Positions 1-10,800 of a DNA stretch of 64,000 bases are shown here, piece by piece. The first letter of the stretch is position 1, and the number at the start of each line of letters is the position of its first letter. Under the pieces are notes generated by a model. It saw only the letters and a list, made by a program, of their open reading frames with translations, was not told the DNA's origin and did no database searches. Source of the stretch: Flavobacterium nitrogenifigens (GTDB lineage: Bacteria; Bacteroidota; Bacteroidia; Flavobacteriales; Flavobacteriaceae); contig NZ_QJRI01000160.1 in the NCBI RefSeq assembly GCF_003254565.1, forward strand, positions 1 to 64,000, written 5' to 3'. Made by a program: the position numbers and the translations under genes.

Positions 1-102
1 AACCGACACCGCAAGTTTTCCGTCCGGACTTTTTACCACTGATTGGGCGTTTAGTTTAAAGAAACTTACAAGCAATAAACATATGCTAAATTTTATATTC
101 AT
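1..102 (-). CDS. GH97-family glycoside hydrolase, N-terminal fragment (runs off left edge)
   Basis: An ATG at 102 on the minus strand opens a frame of 34 codons that stays open to the window edge. It begins with a typical signal peptide (MNIKFSICLLLVSFFKLNAQ) followed by a stretch containing VKSPDGKLAVSV. That SPDGK/SPNGK strand directly after the signal peptide is how both complete GH97 proteins in this window start (SPNGKIEMDL, SPDGRMQVIL), so a GH97 alpha-glycosidase is the best reading. It is divergent from the GH31 gene. Only the N-terminus is visible, so family assignment rests on this short similarity; other secreted proteins with SPDGK-like starts are possible. Confidence 0.55.
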   Translation of the reverse strand, partial: MNIKFSICLLLVSFFKLNAQSVVKSPDGKLAVSV

Positions 103-591
103 AATTATAGAGGTTGGTTAGTCAGTTTATTTTTGATTTCAAGATGATTCTGAACAGCTTCTTCTTCATAATCCTCAAGTAGGCTGTTCGGTGCTCCAGC
201 TCTGAAACTTCACAGATGCTAATGTACTCTTTACTTTGAATGCTCAAAAGCAATAATACATTTCTGCCAGCCATAAAATACATTCTGACCCCTTTTACAG
301 CATCCAAAAACGTGATAATACATAAGAGCCTCTCAAATAACACATTTACGCCCCCTGTCCTTTTACATTAAAAGATATTTTTACACTCCAGCATTATCAG
401 CTGCCAATACAACTTGAATGAGCCTCATGCAGTCACCAAAAAATGAAGATTGCCATTTGACTTTTACAGCTTGCAATCGTTTGAAACCCATTTGAAATTT
501 AGCTCGACTGAATATAGTAACTTCAAGATCGGGGAAAACATAAATCGCAAAAACTGCTAATTATCATATAAACTATTCTTAACCAAAAAAC
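103..591. other. Divergent intergenic region, no gene recognised
   Basis: About 490 bases separate the leftward GH97 start from the rightward GH31 start, so both promoters should lie here. The only long frame (73 codons, minus strand, 122-343) has no recognisable signal, motif or family resemblance and is treated as chance. Neither of the two direct-repeat regulator motifs found elsewhere in the window was seen here on either strand. Confidence 0.5.
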
Positions 592-3453
592 ATGAAAAAA
601 AACACAATCGCTTTAGGTCTTTCCGCCGGATTGCTCTTGGCATCGTGCGCTGTTAAAAATTACACCAAAACAAATGACAGTGTGTTTATAAACTTGAAAC
701 CAAACGCAGAAAACCAATTGCGCACACTGCGTCTGCAGGTTTTAGGCAATGATCTGATACATGTTGCTGCGTCAGCCAAAGAATCTGTGAAAGATTCCAG
801 TCTGATTATTGTACCCGGCCAGCAAACTGTCCCTTTTCAAATCAGTCAATTAAAAGACTCCCTTAAACTCGCAACCAAGACTTTAAATGTAATGGTTTCG
901 GCAAAAGATGGAGGGATTAAGTTTAAAGATAAAAACGGCAAAATGCTGCTGGCCGAAAAAGCAGGCGGCGGCAGGACTTTTCTTCCTATAGAGGCTGACC
1001 AGACAAAAGGCTATACGGTGCGGCAGATATTTGAATCGCCTAAAGATGAAGCGTTTTATGGGCTGGGACAGCATCAGTCGGATGAATTCAATTACAAAGA
1101 CAAAAGCGAAGAGCTTTTCCAATACAATACCAAGGTATCGGTTCCTTTTATTGTATCAAATAAAAACTATGGCCTTTTATGGGACAGCTATTCCTTAAGC
1201 CGATTTGGAGACAGCCGTCCTTATGAGCAGTTAAACAAGGTTTTCAAATTATATGGAAAAAATGGCGAGCCAGGCTTCTTAACGGGAACCTACATCACGC
1301 CAGAGAAGAAAAATGCACCGCTCATCCGTCAAGAGCAATCTATTTTTTTTGAAGACGTTAAAAGCATTAAAAATCTGCCAACACATCTGCCTTTAAAGAA
1401 TGCTGCTGTTGCTTATGAAGGGGAAATCGAAGCGCCGCAAGACGGAGAATATAAATTTACTTTATATTATTCCGGATATGTAAAAGTCTATCTAGACAAT
1501 CAATTAGTGGTTCCTGAGCGATGGAGAACAGCTTGGAATCCTAACAGCTACAAATTCTCTATGAATCTGAAAGCAGACAAGCGCACTGCTTTAAGAATAG
1601 AATGGAAACCGGACGGTTCAACATCCTATTGCGGATTAAGGGTAAGAACGCCTCAATTGGCTGAGGAAAAAAACAGCCAGGTCTGGTGGAGCGAAATGAA
1701 CAAAAAAATCGATTACTACTTTATTCATGGCAATTCCATGGACAGCATCATTAAGGGATATAGAACCTTGACAGGAAAATCCCAAATTATGCCTAAATGG
1801 GCAATGGGCTATTGGCAGAGCCGCGAGCGATACAAAACCCAAGATGAAATCTTAAGTAATTTAAAAGAATTCAGAACGCGCCAGATTCCAATTGATAATA
1901 TCGTATTGGACTGGAATTATTGGGAAGATGATGCATGGGGAAGCCACAAGTTTGATCCAAAGCGTTTTCCTGATCCAAAAGCCATGACAGACTCCATCCA
2001 TTCGATGAACGCCAAAATGATGATCTCCGTCTGGCCTAAATTTTATAAAACCACAGACCACTTTAAAGAGTTTGACCAAAAAGGATGGATGTATCAGCAG
2101 GCCATTAAAGATAATGTATGCGACTGGGTTGGCCCAGGTTATGTAGGCTCATTTTATGACGCTTATGCAAGCGGTGCGCGTAAACTGTTTTGGAAGCAGA
2201 TTTATGAAAATTTATATCCTATAGGAGTTGATGCATGGTGGATGGATGCAAGTGAACCTAACGTATTGGACTGCACAGATATGGAGTACCGTAAAAAATT
2301 GCAGGGACCAACCGCTTTAGGGTCTGCGACAGAGTATTTCAACACTTATGCCCTAATGAACGCCGAAGCAATATATGACGGACAAAGGGCTATAGATCCT
2401 AATAAACGTGTATTTCTTTTAACTAGATCAGGTTTCGCTGGACTGCAGCGTTACTCAACAGCAACCTGGAGCGGAGATATTGCAACGAGATGGGAAGATT
2501 TGAAAGCGCAGATTTCAGCAGGCCTTAACTTTGCTGCAAGCGGTATTCCATACTGGACTATGGATATCGGAGGATTTTGCGTTGAAGACCGCTATGTGAG
2601 CGCACAGCAGCAGTACGACAAAAGCGGAAATGAAAATTCCGACAGCAAAGAATGGCGCGAATTAAACACGCGCTGGCATCAGTTTGGGGTGTTTGCTCCT
2701 TTATACCGTTCTCATGGACAATTTCCGTATCGCGAACCTTGGAACATCGCTCCAGAAGGCCATCCTGCATACGAATCAATTGTATTTTATGATCGTCTGC
2801 GTTACAGACTAATGCCGTACATCTATACAATGGCGGGCATGACCCATTTTAACGATTATACCATTATGCGTCCTTTGGTGATGGATTTTCAAAACGATAA
2901 AAATGTCGTTAACATCAGCAGCCAATTCATGTTTGGGTCATCTTTTATGGTGTGCCCTGTTTACCAATATGGAGCCAGAAAAAGAGAAGTGTATCTTCCT
3001 GCTGGCAAAAACTGGTACGATTTTTATACGGGTAAGCAGCTCTTAGGAGGACAGACTTTACAGGCTGACGCTCCTTATGGATGCATTCCCCTCTTTATTC
3101 CAGAAGGCGCTATAGTTCCCGTTGGCCCTGAAATCCAATACACCGATCAGAAACCTGCTGATAATATGGTGCTGTATGTTTATAAAGGCCGCGACGGAAG
3201 CTTTACCTTGTATGAAGATGAAGGCGTTAACTACAATTACGAAAAAGGCAATTATGCCACGATAAGCTTCAATTATGATCAAAAAAACGAAACTTTAACC
3301 ATTGGCGAGCGCAAAGGAGATTTTAAAGGCATGCTAAAAGACCGAAAATTTAAAATCATCGCTGTCGATCCATCTAATCCAAAAGCATTCCTTTCTGATA
3401 CTTCTGGAAAAGAAATCCATTATAATGGAACGCTTCAAGCCATTAAAATTTAA
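592..3453 (+). CDS. GH31 alpha-xylosidase with PA14 insert, lipoprotein
   Basis: Predicted to remove alpha-1,6-xylosyl units from the non-reducing end of xyloglucan oligosaccharides. The N-terminus is a lipoprotein signal with lipobox LASC (Cys19), pointing to membrane anchoring after export. A GH31 N-terminal beta-sandwich is interrupted by a PA14-like domain at about residues 240-355, the arrangement known from the xyloglucan-active xylosidases of Cellvibrio and Bacteroides. The catalytic barrel shows the nucleophile motif WWMDASEPN (Asp552) and the general acid in WSGDI (Asp629). At 953 residues it is full length for this subgroup. It is the first gene of the group GH31-GH42-SGNH esterase-HTCS-1. 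The ATG at 592 is followed at once by the lysine-rich signal start. Substrate is inferred from the PA14 architecture and neighbours; GH31 as a family also contains alpha-glucosidases. Confidence 0.88.
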   Translation: MKKNTIALGLSAGLLLASCAVKNYTKTNDSVFINLKPNAENQLRTLRLQVLGNDLIHVAASAKESVKDSSLIIVPGQQTVPFQISQLKDSLKLATKTLNVMVSAKDGGIKFKDKNGKMLLAEKAGGGRTFLPIEADQTKGYTVRQIFESPKDEAFYGLGQHQSDEFNYKDKSEELFQYNTKVSVPFIVSNKNYGLLWDSYSLSRFGDSRPYEQLNKVFKLYGKNGEPGFLTGTYITPEKKNAPLIRQEQSIFFEDVKSIKNLPTHLPLKNAAVAYEGEIEAPQDGEYKFTLYYSGYVKVYLDNQLVVPERWRTAWNPNSYKFSMNLKADKRTALRIEWKPDGSTSYCGLRVRTPQLAEEKNSQVWWSEMNKKIDYYFIHGNSMDSIIKGYRTLTGKSQIMPKWAMGYWQSRERYKTQDEILSNLKEFRTRQIPIDNIVLDWNYWEDDAWGSHKFDPKRFPDPKAMTDSIHSMNAKMMISVWPKFYKTTDHFKEFDQKGWMYQQAIKDNVCDWVGPGYVGSFYDAYASGARKLFWKQIYENLYPIGVDAWWMDASEPNVLDCTDMEYRKKLQGPTALGSATEYFNTYALMNAEAIYDGQRAIDPNKRVFLLTRSGFAGLQRYSTATWSGDIATRWEDLKAQISAGLNFAASGIPYWTMDIGGFCVEDRYVSAQQQYDKSGNENSDSKEWRELNTRWHQFGVFAPLYRSHGQFPYREPWNIAPEGHPAYESIVFYDRLRYRLMPYIYTMAGMTHFNDYTIMRPLVMDFQNDKNVVNISSQFMFGSSFMVCPVYQYGARKREVYLPAGKNWYDFYTGKQLLGGQTLQADAPYGCIPLFIPEGAIVPVGPEIQYTDQKPADNMVLYVYKGRDGSFTLYEDEGVNYNYEKGNYATISFNYDQKNETLTIGERKGDFKGMLKDRKFKIIAVDPSNPKAFLSDTSGKEIHYNGTLQAIKI

Positions 3454-3478
3454 TTATCCTAAAACAATCACATCAAAC

Positions 3479-3506
3479 ACCTGCATTAAGACAACTTAAT
3501 GCAGGT
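3479..3506 (+). other. Intercistronic hairpin between GH31 and GH42
   Basis: A perfect 12-bp inverted repeat (ACCTGCATTAAG, loop ACAA, CTTAATGCAGGT) sits in the 82-base gap between the GH31 stop and the GH42 start. There is no U-run after it, so it is more likely an mRNA processing or stability element, or a partial attenuator, than a classical terminator. Confidence 0.55.
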
Positions 3507-3535
3507 CTCGATGCAAGTGAGAAAAATATAGATCC

Positions 3536-5620
3536 ATGAAATTAAAAAAATATATCATTTATTTATTGCTGCTGTCTTCAGCAGGCATAATGGCACAAAA
3601 GTCCCCAGTTTTCTTTCCTAAAGAAAATCTGATGGCAATGGGGATTTATTACTATCCGGAACACTGGAATAAAAAAGACTGGGAAAGAGATATCAGCAAC
3701 ATTTCTAAGATTGGTTTTGAGTTTATCCATATTGCGGAATTTGCTTGGATAGAGATGGAACCCGAAGAAGGAAACTACCAATTTGAATGGCTTGACGAAG
3801 TGATAAATCTTGCAGGAAAATACAAGTTAAAGGTTATTCTAGGCACGTCTACGGCAATTTCGCCTGTCTGGATGGGCATTAAATATCCTGAAATCTATCT
3901 GATGGACAGCCATTACCAGAGAGCTGAGCATGGCACAAGAGCACAGCAGTCTTTGAGCAATCCCGTATGGAGAAATTTTTCTAAAAACATCATTAGTAAA
4001 TTGGCGGCACGCTACGGCCATAATCCAAATGTAATAGGATGGCAGCTCGACAACGAACCGGAAGCCAAAGAAGACTATAGCCCTTCCTCACAAGATGCTT
4101 TCCGCAATTGGTTGGAAAGCAAATACCGCACCATAAACGCTTTGAATACTGCATGGGGAACTGCTTTTTGGAGCCAGACTTACGGCAGTTTTGGCCAGAT
4201 TAAAATTCCAAATGCAAATCTTGTTGGATGGTGGGGAATCAATCCGCATGCCTTGCTGGACTTTAAACGATATACTGCCGATACGCAGGCCGATTTTTTA
4301 GATTTTCAGGCAGACATTATCAGGCCTCTAATTGCTAAAAATCAATTTGTAACAACAAATTATACCGCTACTACTCCATCAGCAGATCCAAGAAGAACAA
4401 AAAAACTCGATTTTAATGCTTTTACAAGCTATCCGAATAAAGGAGTTCCTAATATAGGAGACAAGGGGTTTCGTCTTGGCGATCCCGGGGAACTTTCCTT
4501 TGCGCTGAGTTTTTTCAAAACTAAAGACAACATTTCTGGCATAATGGAACTCCAGCCTGGTTTTGTCAACTGGGGAAATGTTAATCCTTTGCTTCAGCCT
4601 GGAGCGGTGCGCATGTGGCTTTATCATTGTATGGCCGAAGGCATGTCTTTTGCGTGCTCTTATCGCTATCGCCAAATCAATTATGGTGCGGAGCAGTACC
4701 ACAGCGGGATTACCAAACTTGATGGAACCACCTTATCGCAAGGAGGAAAAGATTACCAGCAGACCATGCAGGAAATGAAATCATTAAGAAAAGCTTATAA
4801 TCCCAAAGCGGTAATGCCTAAAGAAGTACAGGCTCGAAAAACTGCCTTATTATGGAATTATGACAATTTATGGAGCATGGGACGCCAAGGGCAGACAAGC
4901 CAATGGAATACCCTAGCTTTTTTCCAGAAATATTTGGAAATCGTAAAATCATGCGGCGCGCCGGCAGAAATAATCTACGAAAACGAGCCATTAGATTCTT
5001 ATAAGGTGGTGATTGCCCCTGCTTATGAGCTGGCAGACGAGAAACTTATCAATAAATGGACAGAGTATGTAAAACAAGGCGGGCATTTAATCTTAACGGT
5101 GCGCACCGCCGTTAAGGACAAAAACGGACATTTGTTTCAAGGGTGGGGAAATCCGATATATAACCTAATAGATGCCAAAATTGAAGATTTTGACCATCTT
5201 CTGCCCTATGCAAAAGGCACAATTCAAGGTTTCGGAAAGGAGTATTACTGGAATAACTGGGCAGATCTAGTAAAAGCCAATAAACCTGAAAATGTGCTTG
5301 CTAAATACACTAATCAATTTTACGCAGGCACAGCATCTGTGGCAACCAACAAAATAGGAAAAGGAACCGTTACTTATATTGGCACTGATACAGATGATGC
5401 CCAACTTGAAAAAGACGTTCTGCAGCATGTATACAAGCAGGCTGGAATTGCTGTTGAACAATATCCTAAAGGTGTTTACATTAATTGGCGTGACAGTTTT
5501 TGGATCGCGGTAAATTATTCTTCAGAGGATTATGAGATAGAAAAAATATCCGGTACAGCAAATATAATAATTGGCGGCAAAACTTTGCCTCCAGGCGGTG
5601 TAACAGTTTGGCAGCAATAA
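3536..5620 (+). CDS. GH42 beta-galactosidase
   Basis: Exported 694-residue enzyme with an Ala-Gln signal-peptidase site (GIMAQ). The barrel opens with MGIYYYPEHW, the usual start of GH42. The acid/base glutamate is in WQLDNEPEA (Glu174) and the nucleophile candidate is in IMELQPG (Glu338). A flavodoxin-like trimerisation domain follows from about residue 430 (RKTALLWNYDN onward), then a small C-terminal beta domain, so it is complete. GH42 enzymes release beta-galactose from the non-reducing end. In this locus the likely substrates are galactosylated xyloglucan side chains or galactan fragments. GH35 was considered but the N-terminal motif and three-domain order fit GH42. It probably shares a transcript with the flanking GH31 and esterase genes. 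Confidence 0.85.
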   Translation: MKLKKYIIYLLLLSSAGIMAQKSPVFFPKENLMAMGIYYYPEHWNKKDWERDISNISKIGFEFIHIAEFAWIEMEPEEGNYQFEWLDEVINLAGKYKLKVILGTSTAISPVWMGIKYPEIYLMDSHYQRAEHGTRAQQSLSNPVWRNFSKNIISKLAARYGHNPNVIGWQLDNEPEAKEDYSPSSQDAFRNWLESKYRTINALNTAWGTAFWSQTYGSFGQIKIPNANLVGWWGINPHALLDFKRYTADTQADFLDFQADIIRPLIAKNQFVTTNYTATTPSADPRRTKKLDFNAFTSYPNKGVPNIGDKGFRLGDPGELSFALSFFKTKDNISGIMELQPGFVNWGNVNPLLQPGAVRMWLYHCMAEGMSFACSYRYRQINYGAEQYHSGITKLDGTTLSQGGKDYQQTMQEMKSLRKAYNPKAVMPKEVQARKTALLWNYDNLWSMGRQGQTSQWNTLAFFQKYLEIVKSCGAPAEIIYENEPLDSYKVVIAPAYELADEKLINKWTEYVKQGGHLILTVRTAVKDKNGHLFQGWGNPIYNLIDAKIEDFDHLLPYAKGTIQGFGKEYYWNNWADLVKANKPENVLAKYTNQFYAGTASVATNKIGKGTVTYIGTDTDDAQLEKDVLQHVYKQAGIAVEQYPKGVYINWRDSFWIAVNYSSEDYEIEKISGTANIIIGGKTLPPGGVTVWQQ

Positions 5621-5705
5621 TTTTTTTAAAACAATTGCAGCCTTTGAACATCCCTGCAACTCTTGCTGCAGATTTAATGCTAACTATAAATTTAAACCAA
5701 CCAAA

Positions 5706-7655
5706 ATGAAAAAAAAATTAATCACTTTGCTTTTTGCGCTGAGTTTATGCGCAAATGCTAATGTAAAAATGCCGCTGCTTTTTAGCGACGGAATGGTCTT
5801 ACAGCGCAATAAACCCATTTCTGTTTGGGGCTGGGCCGATTCAGGAGAAAAAATTGAAGTCGCTTTTAATAAACAGATCCAAAGAACTAAAGCAGACAAA
5901 AACGGAAAATGGCTTTTATACTTAAAGCCTGAAAAGGCAGGCGGGCCTTTTAAAATGGCGATTAAAGGAAAGAACAGCATTACCATTGAGAATGTTCTGG
6001 TCGGAGAAGTCTGGATCTCCAGCGGACAGTCTAATATGGAATGGACCGTTGGCCAAGCTCAGAATGCTGATTATGAAATCAGTCAAGCAGATAATCCTTG
6101 GATACGACAATTTTTAGTGGACAAAGATTTAAATTCGACACCCAAAAAGGAGCTCAAAGCTGGCAGCTGGAAAGAAAGCAGCAAAAAAAATACGGGCGCC
6201 TTTACAGCAGTGGGCTATTTTTTTGCAAAAAAAGTGTACAATGAATTAAAAATCCCGATCGGAATAATAAATGCTTCTTGGGGAGGCACGTGCTCAGAAA
6301 CCTGGACCAGCAGAGAAGCTTTTGAAAAAAGCCCTGAGTTCAGCAGCATGATTGCCGATCTTCCAAAAGGCACAATGGATTCATTTCTAAAAAATAAACT
6401 CGATGCGCTTACAGCAAAAATTGAAGCTCTTCAAAAATCTAAAATAACTTCAAACTCGGAAAGCCAGTACAAAACAGCAAGCTTTGACGATAGCGCATGG
6501 CCAGAAATACATGCCCCGCAATTGTGGAACCAGCAATTAGGCAGTTTAGACGGCACGGTCTGGATGCGCAAGTCTTTTATAATTTCAAAAGAAGATGCCA
6601 GTAAAGAAGCTTTACTGGAGCTAGGCAAAATAGATGATGAAGATCTTTCTTATGTAAATGGAATTGAAGTGGGGAAAAATACCCAATGGGACAAAAAAAG
6701 AATATACAAAATACCTGCTGGAACGCTTAAAGAAGGCATTAACACGGTTGCAGTGCGAGTGACGGATTACAGCGGAGGGGGCGGCATTTTTGGCGATGAA
6801 GCTGATTTAAAATTAACTGTAGGCACTACAATTGTGCCACTTGCAGGAAAATGGAAATTTCAGGTTACAGAAATCAAAACAGACCTTTCTCCAAACAGCC
6901 ATCCCTCTCTTCTTTACAATGCCATGATCAATCCTTTGGTGCCCTATTCTTTTCAGGGTGTGCTTTGGTATCAAGGCGAGGCAAATGCTACACGTGCCGA
7001 ACAATATAAAAAAGCTTTTCCGTTACTAATCAATGACTGGAGAACAAAATGGAATCAAGGTGATTTTCCTTTCTTTTTTGTCCAGCTGTCTTCTTTTAAT
7101 GAGTTTGGAGGAAACAGCAGCGTTGGCAGTTATTGGGCAGAATTAAGAGAGGCTCAGAATTTCACCCTTAACAATGTCGCCAATACCGGCATGTGCGTTA
7201 CTGCAGATATTGGAGATCCAAAAGATATTCATCCAAAAAACAAACAGGACGTTGGATATAGACTGGCGGCCATTGCCTTGAATAAAGTGTACGAAAAAGG
7301 AAATGTTTTCAGCGGACCAGCCTACAAATCTATGGAAACAAAAGGCGATCAGGCACTCTTAACATTTGACAATGCCGAAAGCGGATTAACGGTTCATGAT
7401 AAATACCAGTATGTAAAAGGATTCGAAATTGCAGGATCCGATCATGTTTTTCATTACGCCAAAGCCCAAATAAAAGGCAGTCAGCTTTTGGTATGGAGCG
7501 ATCAGGTACAAAATCCGCAAGCTGTCCGCTACGGCTGGGCTGACGATGCTAGCGACTGTAATTTGTACAATGCAGAAAATTTCCCTGCTATTCCTTTTCG
7601 AACAGATGACTGGGATACCATCTCAAAAGGCATTAAATACAGCTTTGAAAAATAA
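5706..7655 (+). CDS. SGNH sialate O-acetylesterase-like carbohydrate esterase (CE20-type)
   Basis: Exported 649-residue esterase annotated in most genomes as sialate O-acetylesterase. The SGNH signatures are visible: WISSGQSNMEW (Ser109), LWYQGEANA, and the C-terminal Asp-His pair in DPKDIHPK (Asp507, His509). A beta-sandwich of the kind seen in GH2 jelly-roll domains is inserted at about residues 250-370 (WMRKSF..., INTVAVRVTDY). The same insertion occurs in the CE20 xyloglucan acetylesterase of Xanthomonas. Since plant xyloglucan is acetylated on galactose, de-acetylation of xyloglucan oligosaccharides is the likely role. That specificity is inferred from architecture and context; sialic acid is unlikely here because no sialidase is present. 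It lies 85 bases after GH42 in the same direction. Confidence 0.8.
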   Translation: MKKKLITLLFALSLCANANVKMPLLFSDGMVLQRNKPISVWGWADSGEKIEVAFNKQIQRTKADKNGKWLLYLKPEKAGGPFKMAIKGKNSITIENVLVGEVWISSGQSNMEWTVGQAQNADYEISQADNPWIRQFLVDKDLNSTPKKELKAGSWKESSKKNTGAFTAVGYFFAKKVYNELKIPIGIINASWGGTCSETWTSREAFEKSPEFSSMIADLPKGTMDSFLKNKLDALTAKIEALQKSKITSNSESQYKTASFDDSAWPEIHAPQLWNQQLGSLDGTVWMRKSFIISKEDASKEALLELGKIDDEDLSYVNGIEVGKNTQWDKKRIYKIPAGTLKEGINTVAVRVTDYSGGGGIFGDEADLKLTVGTTIVPLAGKWKFQVTEIKTDLSPNSHPSLLYNAMINPLVPYSFQGVLWYQGEANATRAEQYKKAFPLLINDWRTKWNQGDFPFFFVQLSSFNEFGGNSSVGSYWAELREAQNFTLNNVANTGMCVTADIGDPKDIHPKNKQDVGYRLAAIALNKVYEKGNVFSGPAYKSMETKGDQALLTFDNAESGLTVHDKYQYVKGFEIAGSDHVFHYAKAQIKGSQLLVWSDQVQNPQAVRYGWADDASDCNLYNAENFPAIPFRTDDWDTISKGIKYSFEK

Positions 7656-7695
7656 ATATCTTTAATAAGCCAAGCGTATTGCATATTTCAAATTT

Positions 7696-7731
7696 CACTA
7701 TCGATTCTAAAAGAAAATAAAATCGATAGTG
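7696..7731 (+). other. Hairpin / palindrome upstream of HTCS-1
   Basis: An 11-bp perfect inverted repeat (CACTATCGATT and AATCGATAGTG, 14-base A-rich loop) lies in the 138-base gap between the esterase and HTCS-1. No U-run follows on the plus strand. It could be a weak terminator for the GH31 operon or an operator for HTCS-1; the sequence does not decide. Confidence 0.45.
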
Positions 7732-7811
7732 ATTGAAATAATGGCTGTGATTTTACATAAAAACTGTTATTTTGATACTGCAGCTGCAGATAAATGATTA
7801 ATTTAGACCGA

Positions 7812-10800
7812 ATGAAAAAACATAAAGCACTCTTATTATTTCTTGCTGTTTTTGGAATAATTTCGTTCCAGAGCATTCTTGCGCAGTCCAATTATATTTT
7901 TCATCAGTTGAAAACCAGCGAAGGGTTTTCGAGCACCAATGTCAAGACATTTCTAAGGGACAGTTACGGTTTTTTATGGATTGGCACTGAAACCGGACTT
8001 AATAGATATGATGGCTACGAATTCAAGGTTTACACTACCAACTCTAAAAAGCCCAACAGCCTAATTTCAAATGATATATTAGGCCTTCAAGAAGACGGCA
8101 TGGGCAATATATGGGTCAATTTTGGACATGATAATGCAATATATAACAGAGATAAGGACTGCTTTATTACAGACATCGGTTTTCTTTTAAACAAGCTGCA
8201 CATTCGCGCAGACAGCAACTGTAAAATTTATGTGGATAAAAAAAAGAATTTATGGATTTTCAATAAAAAAAATATTTCTTTCTACGACATAAAAAAAAGG
8301 CATACTTCCATCTTTACCGGCGTAAACATTGAAGACCCTTTTTTTATTAGCGTAACAGATAATGGCGAGTCTGTATATTGCATTGAAAATTCTCAAAAAT
8401 GCTGGCAGTTAAACAGTACTACAGGTCATATTAAAAACATTACACTCCCAGTTTCAAGCAGAAAAAATGGAACTGATGAATGGCATATCGCTTTTCTGGA
8501 CAGCAACAACGGATTATGGGTCTATTTCAGCAATAACCCCTATGAAGTTTCTTATCAGGATCATCAAACTAAGAAATGGAGCTCTATAACATTAAAATCC
8601 AGTGTAGACAGCGACATTAATTTCGTTAGCAGCATTATCGAAAATAAGCCAGGCGAAATATGGATTGGAACCGACCATAAAGGGCTTTTTATTTTTGACA
8701 AATCAAAAAACAGCATAACAAACTGTGTTCAAAACCCAAACAAAGACAATTCTCTGCCGTCCAACAATATAACCTGCATGTATCGCGACAACGATAGGAC
8801 CATCTGGATTGGACACAGCAAAAAAGGGCTTTCTTTTTTTAATGAAAGCTTTAAAAATTTCATCAATTTCAAACACCCGGAATGCTCTGATATTAGCACC
8901 ATAATGGAGGATCACAACGAAGATCTCTGGATTGCAACAGATGGGAAAGGACTTTTTAAAAAAGATAAAAAATCAGGAAATACTTCTCGAATTCCATTTC
9001 CCAAAGCAGCTATCACCTGTTTATTGGAAGATCGCAAAAACCGCATTTGGATCGGCACTTATCAAAATGGGCTGTTTTGCTGGCAAAATGGCGTAATAAG
9101 CCAATATACCACAAAAAACAGCAAACTAAGCAACAACAATGTCTGGAACTTAAAACAGGACCGTTACGGAAATATCTGGATAGGGTCTATGGGAGGAAAA
9201 ATACAGCAGCTTCCGTCAGATGCCACAAGTTTTGATTCTGTGATTTCTGTATTTGAAGATCAAGTCTTTGCGCTCGATATGTTTTACGATTTAGGCGATG
9301 AGCTTCTGCTGGGTACGGGTTACGGGCTTTTCAATATTGATATTACCAATAATAAGAAAATCGTATCGTATGGCAATAAAAAAGGAACGCAAAAATTCAA
9401 GCACTTTCAGATTTCTACGGTCTACAAAGACAAACACAATATTTTATGGATTGCCCATAATGATGGACTCAATATCTGGAATCCGAAAAAAGATACCATT
9501 TATTACTTCAACAAATCAAATGGCCTTTGCGACAATTCTGTAAGCGGCATATTGGAAGATAACCGCAATAACATTTGGGTTACAACCCCTAATGGACTTT
9601 CCATTTTAACTGTAAGTTATGATGCAAATGATAATTTATCCATAAGCAGCAAAAACTATTCGGTTAGGGATGGGCTGATGGATAATTATTTTAACAAACA
9701 CTCTATACTGCAATTAAGAAACGGTGATATTTTGCTTGGCAATCTGGACGGATATACCATAATCAATCCAAACAAGCTGCTAAAAGAAAATAGACCAGTT
9801 TCAAAAATTATTTTTACAGGGCTAACTCTTGGAAATCAGACCATAGAGGTAGATTCTGTCTATAATGGGCATAAGTTGCTGCAACATTCTACAGAACTGC
9901 TTTCCAAGCTTACCTTAAGGCACGATGACAGGCTTATTACCCTTAAGTTTACGAGCACGGATTTATTAAATGCCGATAAAGTCAAGTATTTTTACAGGAT
10001 TGAAGGGTTTAATTCTGAATGGATTCCTATTCAGGACAATAAAATTGCAATTTCTGCCTTGCCAGCCGGCAATTACAAACTTTTGGTAAAAGCATATGAT
10101 AATGCTTCGGGTTGGAACGATAATATCAAAGTATTGGCATTGAGTGTACTGCCACCTTTTTATTTAACTATCTGGGCGTATCTTTTTTATGGGCTAACGA
10201 TCTCGGCCCTAATATGGTATACCGTGCGCAGATCAAAAATCCGCCATCATTTAAAGTTAGAAGAACAGCGCGAGAAAATGAATCATGAGAAGGAATGGCA
10301 GATTAACGAAATGAAGCTGAACTTTTTCACCAACATAAGCCATGATCTGAGAACTCCCCTAACCCTTATCATAACGCCTCTGCAAGTGCTCTTGAATGAT
10401 TCTATGGATGAGGTTATGCGAAAGAAAATAAATGTCATCCATAAAAATGCGCAGCAGCTTCTTTCCTTAATCAATTCGCTGCTGGATTTTCGCAAATTAG
10501 ATGCAGGAATCGTCAGCTTAAACTTAAAGGCATCAGAGTTTGTAAGTTTCGCCGAGGATATCTGCAGTTCGTTTAACGTGTATGCCGCTGAACGCAATAT
10601 CCAATTATCTTTTGAAAGCGAAATAGACAGCCTGCTTATGGAATTTGACAAGGATAAGATACAAAAAACACTTGCCAATCTGCTTTCGAATGCTTTTAAA
10701 TATACTCCCGATGGAGGAAAAATTCAGGTAAAAATTAGCCGCAACGATACTCAAGTCTGCGTCAAAGTTCTGGACACTGGTTCGGGAATAAACGATAAGG

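Noticed and set aside
122..343. 73-codon minus-strand frame in the divergent gap before GH31
   Set aside because: No signal peptide, family motif or operon partner, and low-complexity basic composition; it lies where two promoters must sit.
383..520. A family A or B regulator site upstream of GH31
   Set aside because: Only scattered partial matches (ATACAACTTG; TTGCCATTTGA and TTGCAATCG 21 bp apart) without the half-site core or a -7 element at the expected distance.
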